From Toxorhynchites rutilus septentrionalis (lineage: Eukaryota; Arthropoda; Insecta; Diptera; Culicidae), in the NCBI RefSeq assembly GCF_029784135.1, contig NC_073745.1, forward strand, positions 66,423,210 through 66,487,209: a DNA stretch of 64,000 bases, read 5' to 3'. Position numbers and translations under genes: made by a program. Positions 42,188 to 53,552 of this stretch are shown piece by piece; position 1 is the stretch's first letter; each line of letters begins with the position of its first letter. The notes under the pieces were generated by a model that did not search any database, was not told the origin of the DNA, and saw nothing but the letters and a program-made list of their open reading frames with translations.

Positions 42188-42370
42188 TTTTCGGCGCTTT
42201 GGCCTGGCTATAACTAAAGCTGTGTCGGCGTTGCTCATGATAGTGTCTCGCAAGTGAATGTATTATTCCTCGCACCGCTTTTGTTGATTATGTAGTAAGA
42301 ATTGCAGTCGTTCAATCTCTACCTTCGCGTATATGTCGACCATAAATTGTTGGCACAGCTTACGATTACG
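42188..42370 (-). pseudogene. Helitron replicase Rep-block fragment, copy B
   Basis: Minus frame LCQQFMVDIYAKVEIERLQF, then LLHNQQKRCEE, a stop, YIHLRDTIMSNADTALVIAR. Same order as in Helitron replicases (MYAKIExERL, NQxxLRxxxYxHLRDAI). It retains more canonical residues than copy A. Confidence 0.75.
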
Positions 42371-42526
42371 AATTGGCGTTTCTTGACCATGTCAAATCAC
42401 CATATGATAAACATAAAAATCCTTCGAGCGCGCCCTCTGTTTGTTTCGTCGCATGTTCATAAATATTAAATCAAAATGAGAAATGATGTTCATAATGAAT
42501 TAAGTATCTGTGATCTGTGTATCTGT

Positions 42527-42738
42527 GGGGTCTCGTTGGTCTAATGTTTATGCAAAAGATTTTTCGATAAAGAAACCCTTCTGACTTGCACTGTAGTCAC
42601 GCGTATTCTTGAGCTTGCCACTCCAGAATACATTCAAGGCGTATTGTTCATCATAGAAATCTCAACTATTTACTAATAAAAATGACGCAAGTAGTACTAC
42701 GTTGAGAAGGCAAACATTGGGAACGTTAGTGCCATTGA
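42527..42738 (+). mobile_element. tRNA-derived SINE with deleted head, inside Helitron
   Basis: Same family as 45449-45715: TTTTTCGATAAAGAAACCC, GTAGTCACGCGTATTC, ATTCAAGGCGTATTG, AATGACGCAAGTAGTAC and the tail GGGAACGTTAGTGCCATT. The B-box region is deleted. Its 3' end abuts the Helitron codons for LLQW exactly where a SINE-like tail also sits in the fragment at 54.06 kb. Confidence 0.7.
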
Positions 42739-42739
42739 A

Positions 42740-43000
42740 GAAGAACATAGCGAGGGTCGTATGAACGGTGTGTGTCAACGATGAATTCCAGATTATTGTT
42801 TTTTCTTCGCATTAAATTTCTCGTGTCACCGTGCCATCATGATTCCAGCAGCGCTTGTGCTTTGGATCTACACACGTGCTCTCCAGCTGATGTTTTATCA
42901 GGGTTGATGGCAATAGCGTGATTGTCATTTTGTAATCCGAGCAAATGTGATTTGAAGAATTTCGATAACTCATTGTGCTCATTCAAAAAGGCTTCCAGCT
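42740..43000 (-). pseudogene. Helitron replicase fragment, copy B
   Basis: Minus frame: NEHNELSKFFKSHLLGLQND, NHAIAINPDKTSAGEHV, a stop, then RNLMRRKNNNLEFIVDTHRS and YDPRYVLLQW. These match the Helitron blocks ADKTPAGEHERRFN and RDIVLQRR...VSETHRSYDALQYPL. The diagnostic THRSYD is intact. Broken by a stop and small indels. Confidence 0.82.
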
Positions 43001-43447
43001 CGTCGGAGATGCTCCCTGCTTTAGATGAATTGATGTTACTTGTGTATTTGTAGATGGATGTTCAATGAAGCAGGCGTTACGCCATCAGTCATTGAACAAC
43101 TTAAATGAATTCGTAAAACGAACAACGGTTAAATTATTAGAATATTTTTGACACAAAAATAATAAAATCGCAATTAAAAATAGGGAATTGGGGTCACAAT
43201 TTAAGATTATATGTATGTTATGAAGTCAAATTTTTTAAAAACAATATCCAGATCTTTTTTTCTGCATAGAGCCACCCTATTCGGTATTAAATGTATGGTT
43301 ATCGGTGTCCTACCGGTATCATATATTGTTTACAACCTATTCTCATACCTACCAAGTATTTTGAGTATAATTTCATCAAAATCGGTCGAGCCGTTTCGGA
43401 GGAGTTCGGTAACAAACACCGTGACACGAGATTTTTATATATATAGA

Positions 43448-45436
43448 AGATGTCGAAACCCCGAGATAGTTTCCCAGCAAACCACACTTGACCACCCATG
43501 ATTTCGGATCGCGAATAATTAATAAACGCCACGTTTAATTTCAACGAACTTTATTCAGTGATTCGATGAAACGGAATGAAGGACCGGTCCCTCTCACATC
43601 CAAATGAGTACTAGTCCAATAATATTTCAGAAATATTGTTGGAATGTGCGAGAGTTGTTCTTCAGCCATTTATTGATGCTCAATTTAAATCTGACATATA
43701 TATAGAGAAGAGGTAGGGTCACGTTGGTTTCAATAGTTCAATAACAATAGAATCCTCAATTTGGTAAAATTTCGCAAAAGAAATGAATCGAAGATTTTAC
43801 TTTAATCTGTGAAAAAAAGTATATGAGCAGCTCACTGCAGAGATTGATTAACTCTACTATTTATACCAACATACAAACAAGCTAAGCTAAATAATACCGT
43901 TTAAAAATACCAAACTTCACTCTACGGTAGATATTTAAGAAATTGAAAAAAGGAGAGTTTATTTATTTGTGCAGTGAGTTGCTCATTCATAGGATCAGAA
44001 TATATATTCATAGGTTCAGAAATAAGATAATGTGTGCAGTGTTAAAGAAGGCTACCCTACATATCGCACATTGCTTCACGCTTAGGTTGTTTAATCCCTA
44101 ATAAAACAATATCAGCAGTAGAACTCATAAACAGGCGCGCATTACCAACACCTTCAACTCTGCCTAACGAGGACAGCTCAATTGTGAAAGAACCCAACTC
44201 CGATAGTTTGATCCTACCCTTTCTATCATTCGGTTCAATGCAAGCGTAACTAATCCCCAGTTATAACCAGGTCGACCGTTCCAGTTTGTGTGCGCCCACC
44301 TTTGGCAATCGAAACGCAACAATCATTATTAGCATTACAGCGGATTAGAATCCATAATGCGCATCGATCTGTGTCGCTTCATCCATCCGGGAATCACCGA
44401 TGTGACACGTCCGGCCTCCACCTCCTTGCGCTCCTTCACATATACCCACACAATTTATACACGTTTCCAGATTTTTTTTCCTCCTCCCAATTCCAAAATA
44501 TTACACCAATAATCAGGAAATTAAACCGGATTCTGTTCGCGACATTCTGTTCCTCGCTCTATCTATGGATACCACACCTTTTTACTTCCGTCCATTCGCC
44601 CGTCGTAAAATGATGGTGCATGCTCGTCGGCCCGGATCATCCACCCACTTCTGGCAGGCGCCCTGGTGACCTCTACCCAGGAGAAGACAACGCGGAAGTG
44701 GACGGAGTAGGGTTAAACGTTCCATTCTCCGTTATCCTCGCGCGTGATTGATTTCTGTTCCATCTCATCTCTCGACCGCATGCCACCCCCTCCGGGAGGT
44801 TTTCAAAATCATAGATAGATAATTAATTTGTCATATCGATAGTTCGCCCCCTGCCATGAACATCCTCCGGTCCTGTCCACTGTCCGCCAGCGGCATCGCC
44901 TATCGTTCGCAGACGCTGTGTCGAGCGTTCATATTCGGTCAAAGTTTGTGGTTTGTGTGCTGGAAATCCATCCGTGTGCGCGCCAGTGTTCGATTCGAAT
45001 TCCTGCAAGTTGGCCTCCGGCAGAGGCCACCTTTCTGCTTCCGTGTATGACCGAGTGGTTACGATTTTTCCGTCAATTGTGTGCGCCTGCAGAATTTGGA
45101 GCACATTTGTCGTCGGCTACTACGGTTCCGGGGGATGTTCCGGCTGGTTGCGTTCTCTCAGTGGTCGGTGGAAGTCGGTGGAGGGTTTATTGTCTGCATG
45201 GGTTGCTACAAGTGTCGTTCTGGATGGTATGCGGCGGAAAATGGTAATCGGGCTGGAAGCGGAACTTGTGTTACTTCACTTCCCCATATTGCTTCCGTGT
45301 GGGAATTCTCTTTTGACCTATGTATACCATTGTATTTTCATTTATTTCAATTGACCAAAAGAGTGACATAATATATTGGGGCTTGATGATACAATCATCA
45401 TTGAATCATTTCAATTATTTAATTTTTTGGAAAAAT
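43448..45436. other. 2-kb stretch without recognised genes
   Basis: No transposon recognised. The segment 44290-45300 is GC-richer, with several overlapping frames on both strands (for example 44823-45104 minus, 44953-45354 plus) but no known motif. It may be unique host DNA. Confidence 0.35.
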
Positions 45437-45448
45437 AATTAAGTATAC

Positions 45449-45715
45449 TTCTTAAATGGCTCTAACGTTCCTAGAGGAACTTCGCCGTTTCAACATAGTA
45501 TTATTTGCGTCATTTTCAATAGTACTTAGTTGAGATTTCCATGCCATATAACACGCCTTGAATGCATTCTGAGTGGCAAGCTCTAGAATACGCGTGACCA
45601 CAATGCAGGCCGGAGAAAATTTCTTCGACGAAAAATTCCCCCGACCAGAACGGGAATCGAACCCGAACCCCCGGCATGATAATGTGTGACGCTAACCACT
45701 CGGCCACGGGAGCAC
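45449..45715 (-). mobile_element. tRNA-derived SINE, full-length, with target duplication
   Basis: The minus strand starts GTGCTCCCGTGGCCGAGTGG (A box TGGCCGAGTGG) with B box GGTTCGATTCCCG 50 bases on, then the GTCGAAGAAATTTTCTCC body, CACGCGTATTCTAGAG and the 3' end GTTCCTCTAGGAACGTTAGA. A perfect 12-bp duplication AATTAAGTATAC is at 45437-45448 and 45716-45727. 267 bp. Resembles mosquito Feilai-like SINEs. Relatives: 20708-20935, 42527-42738, 56895-56985. Confidence 0.88.
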
Positions 45716-45727
45716 AATTAAGTATAC

Positions 45728-46280
45728 ATATTCATCGATTCATTAATCATGATTTTTTGCAAAATTGATTTGCAGAAAAGTTGTGCAAATGTGCAGAAAA
45801 ACGACATTTCCCCATTTGGTATAACGTTTATTTTTTAGTAATTTGACGAGTGTTGCGTGAATAAGTTCGCTTCGTATTGGTAGTAATTCTTTGTTTTATG
45901 TAAATATCATAGAAACATTAGCCTTCACACACACATGCTGTTTTCCGCTCCACCATTTACGATAACACCGGAGTGACAATTCACAGAAACATGATTTAGG
46001 GTTAATAGACGAGCCACCAATTCTCGGTAACGCAATCGCATTACGTTTTGGTGTTACCCTTCAAACTCATACTTAATTCACGGACCGCATATCAAAGGAT
46101 ATGAGTGTAACACTGCTCAGATCACTAATTTAATTGACGAATGATCGATTATGAAGCTCGATTCAGCTAGAATCTGGAAGCCCTGGAAGCTAGTCTAGCG
46201 GTTATAGTAGCCGAATCTGAAATGTTTTGAGTGCGCATCGTAGTGGAATTTACACTGACTCTCGATCCCAGACAAAGAAA
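45728..46280. other. Spacer with a faint tRNA-like segment
   Basis: Around 46190-46275 the words TAGTCTAGCGGTTATAG and GACTCTCGATCCC are placed like A and B boxes, so this may be a decayed SINE head. Otherwise nothing recognised. Confidence 0.35.
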
Positions 46281-47600
46281 AAAGAGAAAATCATAAAAGA
46301 TTTTACAATTCGACAAACCCAAAGATTTCAAAGAATCTTCTAAAGAGATAAAAAAAATTTGAATTTTGAAAATGCAAAAAAAAAATCGAAAAATCTGAAA
46401 ATTTTTAATAATATTAAAATTCTATAAAATTAAAAAATTTAAAATTATAAAACCCAATAACTCTACAAAATTGAATAAACAAATCTTCCGATTCGAAAAA
46501 TTGAAAAAAAGGAAATTGCAAAATCATAAATTAAAAAAAAAATCGAATGCTCCATCGTATCAAAATAAATAGAAAAAAATGGCGTCAAATTGTAAATCTG
46601 CAATCTGAAAATTCCAAAAAAAACCCAAAGGTCGAAAAACTGCATTTTTTTCAGTGTATAAAAAATTAAAAAAAACATGATCAGAAGAATGAAATCAGAA
46701 GATTTTCAATTTGAAAACAATAAAAAAATCAAAATTTCATGAATATAAAAAAAAATTAAAATAAAAAATTCCATTGTCTCTAAAAATTTTGAGCAATTGC
46801 AACAAAATCCAACATTCTTAGAAAATTGCGATTATAAACATTTCAAAAGTTTGAAACTTCCGAAAATAAAAAAAAAAACAGAATCCCAATAAATTAAGAA
46901 CACAATTAATTTCAAAACATTCAATTTTTTTTATCAGAAAATCTAAAAAAGGAGTCTTAACTCCGCAAAATACAGAAAGAAAAAAAATCAATTCAAAGCA
47001 GAAAAATTTTAAACTCCAACATTTCCAACAAAAGTTTTTTTTCGATGTTAAAAAAAATCGAAAAACTTCTGAAATTTGAAAAATTATTTTCAATAAATTA
47101 ATTTTTCTACAATTCTCAAATATTTTCAGAAAAAAAACTGAAAAAGATCCATTTTTTTAAACTGGAAAACTCAATTCAGATCATCTAGAAATTCAAACAC
47201 TACCAAAACATTGAAAAACCATAATTCCATCAATTCCATTTTTTTATTACCTCAGAGAAAACTCAACAAAAATAAATATTCCAAAAATTCCAAAATTTCA
47301 ATTGCAATTATTTCCAAAATTTAGAAGAGATGTCTTAAAAACATTTTAAATATAGAAAAAATTTAAATTAAAATATTCTAAAATTTTAAAAATTCTAGAA
47401 TTTCTTGCAATTCTTACTTTTTCAAAACTCTAAATGTTTTATGAATTTAGAAAAAAACTCAAATACAAAAAAATACAGTAATTTTAAAAAACACCAAAGT
47501 TTTAGAATATCTAGGAAAATCCAAAAATGGAGTTTAAATTTTTTTTTAAATTAAAAAAAAAAGAAAAAATCCAAAGTTTTCTATAATTTTTAAATATTTT
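46281..47600. repeat. A-rich satellite-like DNA, block 1
   Basis: More than 1.3 kb of quasi-repeated AAAATTCCAAAA / AAATTTAGAA words with no coding capacity. The part 47160-47590 (CTAGAAATTCAAACA, CATAATTCCAT, TTACCTCAGA(G/A)AAAACTC, TTTTATGAATTTA) recurs in the same order and orientation at 50128-50620. The Phe-rich minus frames here are translations of the A-runs. Confidence 0.65.
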
Positions 47601-48300
47601 GAGCTTGAGCTTGAGCTTGGGTAGACTGTACAATTCGTAGTTGCTCTCCGTGATTGACCTGAACCAACCAAATTGCACAAAGAACACACAGAATGACGCT
47701 TGGGACTAGCAAATCATTCTCGTTGTGCAATTTTCGGTGATTCGAGCTTTAAATGGTCAATAACGACGCCGGCCACGTCCTTGCAGTCACCAGAGGAAGA
47801 GGGAAAGAATGTTAGTATGATATTCGCCGCCCGAAGGCCAGAAGGGTCGCCTCTATAGCGTGGTTCCCTAGCGTTTATCATGGAAGGGATAGTTGTTAGT
47901 GGGAATGGTTAACAAAAGTTAGGATTCACCGTGGTAAGTGATGTGATTCTAAAAACGTGAACTCTCAACTATTCGGCGAAAAAAGATTTGAAGAAAATAT
48001 ACATTCTTATCGAACCGGTGATGCATTTCGTTATTCATCGTGCGTAGTACATAGATACTTTTCCTGACCTGAGATGGTCATAAGAAACCTCTAAAAACTA
48101 TTGGTCCGGCGAAATATTCCGTTATTCCACGCGCGTTGTCTTCATTCAATCCCATTCGTAGCGTTAGAGGGTTATACTTAAGAAACCTGAGAAGGTAACA
48201 ACGCCAAACAAATCTGTTATCCCAAAAACATTCGATGAATGGATAATTGTGAACGGAAAAAAATTCGTATGTCTTCATGGCATCATCTTTAAAACGTGCT
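47601..48300 (-). mobile_element. Retroposon with (CAAGCT)n tail, copy 3
   Basis: On the minus strand, from the CTCAAGCTCAAGCTCAAG tail at 47601 the sequence matches copy 1 (1830-2270) closely through GACCATTTAAAGCTCGAATC, CCTTCTGGCCTTCGGGCGG and ACATCACTTACCAC to about 48070. Further out only the CTTCTCAGGTTTCTTA repeat core is shared. The 5' boundary could not be fixed; the weak candidate duplication AGTTTTC(T/C)ATAATT (47570 and 49431) would put it near 49430. Confidence 0.65.
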
Positions 48301-49446
48301 CAAATCGTCCGCAAAAATAATAAATTGATAAATTTAACAACAAATACAATACAATTTATTGAAAAAGTATTATTAAACACTTCCATGTTTACGGTGAAAA
48401 TTGATTTAATGTATCTTTTAAAAATTATGGCATCATAACCCTTTTGTTAATGCTCGCCCAACAAATATCCATTTGGTCATTCGAAAATCGAAAGACAATT
48501 ATACGAATGAATAGACTATTGTAAAATGCCCCAACTATCAATCCATAATCGATTAAACAAAAATTATAGACATCTCTAACTGTAGCACACCTCCGCAGTA
48601 TGGGCCGAACCTGATATCTAGAAAGAGCGTGAATTTGAAGACCGAACCTGGTTCTCGTTCATAAAAACCAGGAACCTAAAGTCAGTGTTTGCTCGAGCTG
48701 TTTAGATATCCGACTTCACAATACTCGGTGAAAACACGTACTTGCTCTCCACCAGTTTTCAGATATATCAATCTGCGAGCAGAAATGAAATCATAACAGC
48801 ACCATAACACGAAATACCGTTCTGAATCAAACCCCGGACAGCCCCACACCTCGGACACTCCGCAACAGCAACCAGAGATGCACAATGTCCCGATGTTATA
48901 ACTAAAGGGTTACTCTAAAGAATCAATTGTGATAATAATTCATCAGGGCATCAAGCATTTCAAGGCACTACTACAGAGCGTCCGAAACATGAAGCCGTCC
49001 GAAATACGATTCAGAACGGTACATTGCTCCGAAAAAATATCAAAAGAAAGAGAGAAAGAAAGACAACATAGCTCTTCATCCTGGTTGTGTCCGTGTAAAC
49101 GCACCCTATTTCGATGCACTTCGACGCTCGTTCAGAGAATTGCACTACACAAATACACTAGCACAACTTCACACGCGCCCGTAACAAGAAAGAACATGAA
49201 CTTGGAGCTTACTTCTCAGCGTTATTCATTTTTCGCTTATATAAGTATAACACTTTTGAACAATTCTATTTAAGTTTCCTATCACAAAAACACATCCAAA
49301 GATTAGTACTAACTGGGGAAAATCGTTCGGACGTGTTCAGAAATACAATTCTTCCTAATAAAACGCCAATGCTCTGAGAAAAAAACTTAACGTAGCGAAT
49401 GAAAAAGACGACTGCATTCCCCAGAGTTTTCCATAATTATAAACTA
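48301..49446. other. No recognised gene
   Basis: May be the 5' part of retroposon copy 3 or unique DNA. On the minus strand a TATATAAGCG box lies near 49240. Short frames (48682-48885 minus, 48929-49273 plus) have no known motif. Confidence 0.35.
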
Positions 49447-50122
49447 CTAGCTAACCCGGCAAAGTTCGTCCCGCCCATTTACTTGATTAATTCTCGAGTA
49501 ATGCAGAAATTTGTGTTTTATTTGTATGGCAGCCCCCTCTAAGAGAGGGGGAAGGAGTATCTTAACACCATAGAAACATTTATCGCATCCTAAAACCTTC
49601 ACATGCCAAATTTGGTTTCATTTGCTTGATTAATTCTCGAGTAATGCAGAAATTTGTGTTTCATTTGTATGGCAGCCCCCCCTTTGAGTGGGGGAAGGAC
49701 TGTCTAACCATCATAGAAACATTTATTGCACCCTACAACTTTCACATGCCAACTTTGGTTTCGTTTGATTGATTAATTTCCGAGTAATGCAAAAAATTGT
49801 GTTTCATTTGTATGGCAGCCCCCTCTAAGAGAGGGGGAAGGAATATCTTATCAGCATAGAAACATTTATTGCATCCTAAAACCTCCACATGCCAAATTTG
49901 GTTTCATTTGCTTGATTAATTCTCGAGTAATGCAGAAATTTGTGTTTCATTTGTATAGCAGCCCTCCCTTAAAGAGGGGGGAGGGGTCTCAAAATATCAC
50001 GAAAACCTTCCCGGCCCCAAAAACCCCTACATACCAATTTTCATGTCGATCGGTTCAGTAGTTTCCGAGTCTATAAGAATCAGACAGACAGACAGACATC
50101 ACTCCATTTTTCTATATATAGA
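49447..50122 (-). mobile_element. Non-autonomous Helitron with tandem units
   Basis: The 3' end on the minus strand is GGGTTAGCTAG followed by T; the 5' end TCTATATATAGAAAAATGG is preceded by A. Inside are (GTCT)n next to the 5' end and four direct units of about 155-165 bp (TTCTCGAGTAATGCAG, CATTTGTATGGCAGCCC, AGAGGGGGAAGG, CATAGAAACATTTAT, CATGCCAAATTTGG). A|TC...CTAG|T fits Helitron insertion. No protein. Confidence 0.82.
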
Positions 50123-50645
50123 TAGATAAACTTTAAATCAGACAGTCTAGAAATTCAAACATTACCAACACATAGAAAAAACATAATTCCATAAATTCCA
50201 ACAGTTAAATACAATCTGAAATGTATTTTACCTCAGAAAAAACTCCACAGAAATAAAAATACAAAAAATTCCTAAATTTAAATTGCAATTTAGTTTTCAA
50301 AATTTAAAAGAGAATCTAAATATTTCTGCAATTCCGAAAGTTTCGAAAAACTCCGGAATTAAAAAAAAAGATTTTCTTAAACTACCAGAAATAATGTGAT
50401 CCTAGATTTTTTTATTGAATAAAAAAATATGAAAATGTTTCAAAAGCATTTTAAAAATGAAAAACTAAAATTGAAATATTCTAAATTATTAAAAATTCCA
50501 GGATTTCTTACAATTCTCAATTTTTTAAAACTTACAACGGTTTTATGAATTTAAAAAAATAATCTCACATGTTTCGAAATGCAAAAAAAAAATATAGCAA
50601 TTTTTGAAAACACTAAAATTTTGAATGTTTTTTTAAGATGTATAA
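50123..50645. repeat. A-rich satellite-like DNA, block 2
   Basis: Recognisable direct copy of 47160-47590 with about 75-80 percent identity by eye, so the satellite is split by retroposon copy 3, unique sequence and the Helitron. Confidence 0.6.
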
Positions 50646-50649
50646 ATAG

Positions 50650-51065
50650 GAGGTCTTCGTAGCCACTCGGTTACGTGTCGCTTACTAAGCGATCGATCGT
50701 GAGGTCAAACTCAGGGCCCTCAATGGACCATCTTTGTGTTGATATAGAATAACTACATTTATGCAACCATCATCAGCGATGGAGATCGATCTACGGTGGA
50801 ACAAAATCGATTCATCCATACAACTGCTCTGCTCTGCAAGAAACATCGGGCTGGTATTCTATAAATAACTCAACAATGATCAATATCTACTGTCGCCGCT
50901 GTCCGGTCTGCTGAACAATGGAAGAACAGAAAGAATACCCTTTCGCCTAAATGGCTACTACTGTGTAATTTACCATAATGTAATGGAACAGAAAACCTAA
51001 CGCCTAAATGGCTCCTATTACTGTGTGATTTGCAATTTATAGAATCATAAAACATACGTATATGT
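50650..51065 (+). mobile_element. tRNA-derived SINE (GGTCTTCGTAGCCAC family), copy 2
   Basis: Matches 38827-39250 throughout: GTAGCCACTCGGTTACGTG, GTGAGGTCAAACTCAGGGC, CTGTCCGGTCTGCTGAACAA, two CGCCTAAATGGCT. It lacks the last 50-70 bp and the AATAAA tail of copy 1. Confidence 0.8.
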
Positions 51066-51772
51066 ACCCAATTCAATTGTTTATCACGTCAGTAGATTCG
51101 TTTCATAAGACCCACGCTACATTGCGTTGAACTAGCAAGAAAATGTTCAAATAGAATTTTCGCCTGATGGCGTGGACACTACGAATCAGGTGTTCTACCG
51201 TGAGCGACTAAGGAAGCGAGTAAATCGAGTGTGAGACGCAATAATTCATGCAAAAAAGTTCTTCCTGTGGACTACTACTGTCTGTCTCTGTAATCTTCTG
51301 ACCTGGCCACGTGTAACTTTTAGCTTCGTCTAAAGTTGTAAAGTCACCCCGAGGGACGTCATTTTTGCGTTTGTAGACATCGGTTAGAAAGCTGTGACAC
51401 GAGACACGAGATAAAAGCAATTCTTTTTCATGAGTCTCAGCACTGTTGTGAGGAGGTAGGGGAAGGCGTTTTCGACGCGGTTTCATCTCCCGGGGGAACT
51501 ACTTCGAAGTTGATTTTGGAATTTTGTCAACTCGACGCTGCTGGATGCTGCACGATTTAAATGAAATATTCTACATTTGTAACATTGTTGAAGAAGAATT
51601 TTTTTTCCACATGTCAATTGATCACTCAAGATAATTTTCTCAGTTTCTTTCTCAAAAAAATTGAACATTGTTGTTGAACGGCGTGTGAGAAACAGTTGTA
51701 GAAAATCAATATATGAAAAAAGCGCTTTTTTTTCAATATATAAAAAATGTGCTTTTTTAACTATTTCCTAAA
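51066..51772. other. No feature recognised
   Basis: Two short minus frames (51208-51486, 51483-51668) without known motifs. It ends at the Helitron 5' end. Confidence 0.35.
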
Positions 51773-52672
51773 TCTATATATATATATATATATAAATGAT
51801 TTCTGTCTGTCTGTCTGTCTGTCAGTTTGTCTGATTTTTATGGACTCTGAAGCTACTGAACCGATCGACATAAAAATTGGTATGTAGGGGTTTTTGGGGG
51901 CAGGGAAGGTTTTCATGATAGTTTGAGTTGCCATACAAATGAAACACAAATGTCTACATTACTCGAGAATTAATCAAGCAAATGCAACCAAATTAGGCAT
52001 CAGCAATAAATGATTCTACAGTGGTTAGATACTCCTCCCCCTCTCTAAGGGGGCTCCCATACAAATGAAACACAAATTTCTGCATAACTCGAGAACTAAT
52101 CAAGCAAACGAAACCAAATTTGGCATGTGGAGGTTTTAGGATGCAATAAATGTTTCTATGGTGGTTCGACACTCCTCCCCCTCTCTTAGGGTGGGCTGTC
52201 ATACAAATGAATCACAACGTTCTGCATAACTCGAAAACTAATCAAGCAAATGGAGCCAAATTTGGCTTGTGAAGATTTTAGGGGGCACAAAACGTTTCTA
52301 TGGGGAATAGACACTCCCCCCTCCTCTCTAAGGGGAGAAGAGGGGAGGAGTCTGTCTTTATTTTATCATATTTTTTCTGTATCAAACATTTATTCCATGT
52401 AACGGAGAAATATGTTATTTGTAAGTGGTTGAAACATCTTGAACGAGAATTGTGTCTGAAAATAATCTGATATTATAATGATGAGTTTTGGTAGAAGTAC
52501 TATGAATTTTTTAGTAAAAGGTAAATTCAACGGGGTCGATTAGAAGATCATTCAATGAACAGTTCGGCGATTGGACTCATGAACTTGCGCTTAGTGAGAA
52601 AACGTGAATGTTTGAAGGTATTGATAACAAAAAACAAATTTTGGGCGGGACGAAGTTTGCCGGGTCAACTAG
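51773..52672 (+). mobile_element. Non-autonomous Helitron, both ends intact (900 bp)
   Basis: Starts TCTATATATATATATATATA after an A (51772) and ends GCCGGGTCAACTAG before a T (52673), exactly the A|TC...CTAG|T pattern of Helitrons. Just inside the 5' end is (CTGT)n (GTCT microsatellite), then GGACTCTGAAGCTACTG and CGATCGACAT, three units of about 160 bp with CTCGAGAA(T/C)TAATCAAGC and CCCTCTC(T)TAGGG, and the conserved 3' block TTCTCACTAAGC-inverse. (TA)n plus (GTCY)n recalls the dipteran mini-me/DINE-1 elements. No coding sequence. Confidence 0.87.
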
Positions 52673-53552
52673 TTAAAAAACTGTAAATCCAAATGTCAGA
52701 TGTTCTGCACGTATAATGTTTCAATTATTTTCTGGGAATACTTAGGTAGCAATGAAAAATGTGATGGAGCCAACACCCAAAAACACATTCTTGAAGAAAA
52801 ACTTTAATAGTAATTTTTATATCACGTATTTTTGTATGATACAATATCCTGCGCACATAAAACATATTATAACATTCTTTAAGGCATTTCGATTCGGACA
52901 ACTTTCTGGGTATAGCCATTTTTGAGATATTTTGGAAAATATTTTGATAAAAAATGTTTTTGATGAAATATTCTAAAAATACTTGACATACACTTTCGAA
53001 TACCGTTATAAAATTATTATCCGAACGGATCGCAATTATGCATTCTGTATTTCGAACGACCCACGTCCAATCATGTTGTGCCATTATTGATTCTATCCAA
53101 ATTATTCAAACACTTAGAAGACATAGTCCTGACGCTTACTTAACTATTTTTTTATGAATTTCCTTGCATTCACGTCAAAATTTTATTCATAACATAATAT
53201 CATTATAGGCAACAATTTTCGTTTAAATTTAGACACAAGAGAGCGAATTTTGAAAATTGGCTGGTTCGTACATCTGTACAACTTGATTGGACTTGAGTCC
53301 AGAATGCCGAATGCAAGAATGCGATTCGCTCGGGTAATTTTGACTCGATCTGATTTCAAAATACGGGTGAGTAGTTGATCAGTAAACTGCTCTGAAACTT
53401 CCGAGAAAATTACACTATCGTTTTCTCGTTTTCGTATTTTTCCCACTAACCAAACCGACAATGTGCGTTTGGGGTAATCCTCGCGTTTGACATTCAACCG
53501 AACCCAGCAACGCGTGGAACCGAATACGTGTTATGTTGTAGTATCTCTTCTC
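52673..53552. other. Stretch with unrecognised minus ORFs
   Basis: Minus frames 52725-53084 (119 codons) and 53183-53497 (104 codons; DYPKRTLSVWLVGKIRKREN) have protein-like composition, and the second has a possible frameshifted upstream continuation to 53651. No family recognised. They may be mobile-element relics. Confidence 0.3.

Larger units (their letters stand above)
41315..43447 (-). mobile_element. Decayed Helitron, tandem copy B
   Basis: The 5' end on the minus strand is TCTATATATATAAAAATCTC at 43447; the 3' end is CCTGGTCAGCTAG at 41315. It runs head-to-tail into copy A with no spacer. It shares with copy A the leader CGGTGTTTGTTACCG / CGTGTCACG, the replicase fragments and the CCAAAATATTCACTAG 3' region. 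It has taken up a SINE (42527-42738) and a rearranged SINE piece (41865-41958). The Asn-to-Gly-rich plus frames are not genes. Confidence 0.78.

Noticed and set aside
46463..47093. Phe-rich ORFs on the minus strand
   Set aside because: They arise from poly-A-rich satellite sequence; no other protein features.
47570..49445. Target duplication for retroposon copy 3 (AGTTTTC(T/C)ATAATT)
   Set aside because: About 17 of 22 positions match in a very AT-rich setting, and 48.3-49.4 kb does not align to copy 1. Too weak to fix the 5' end.
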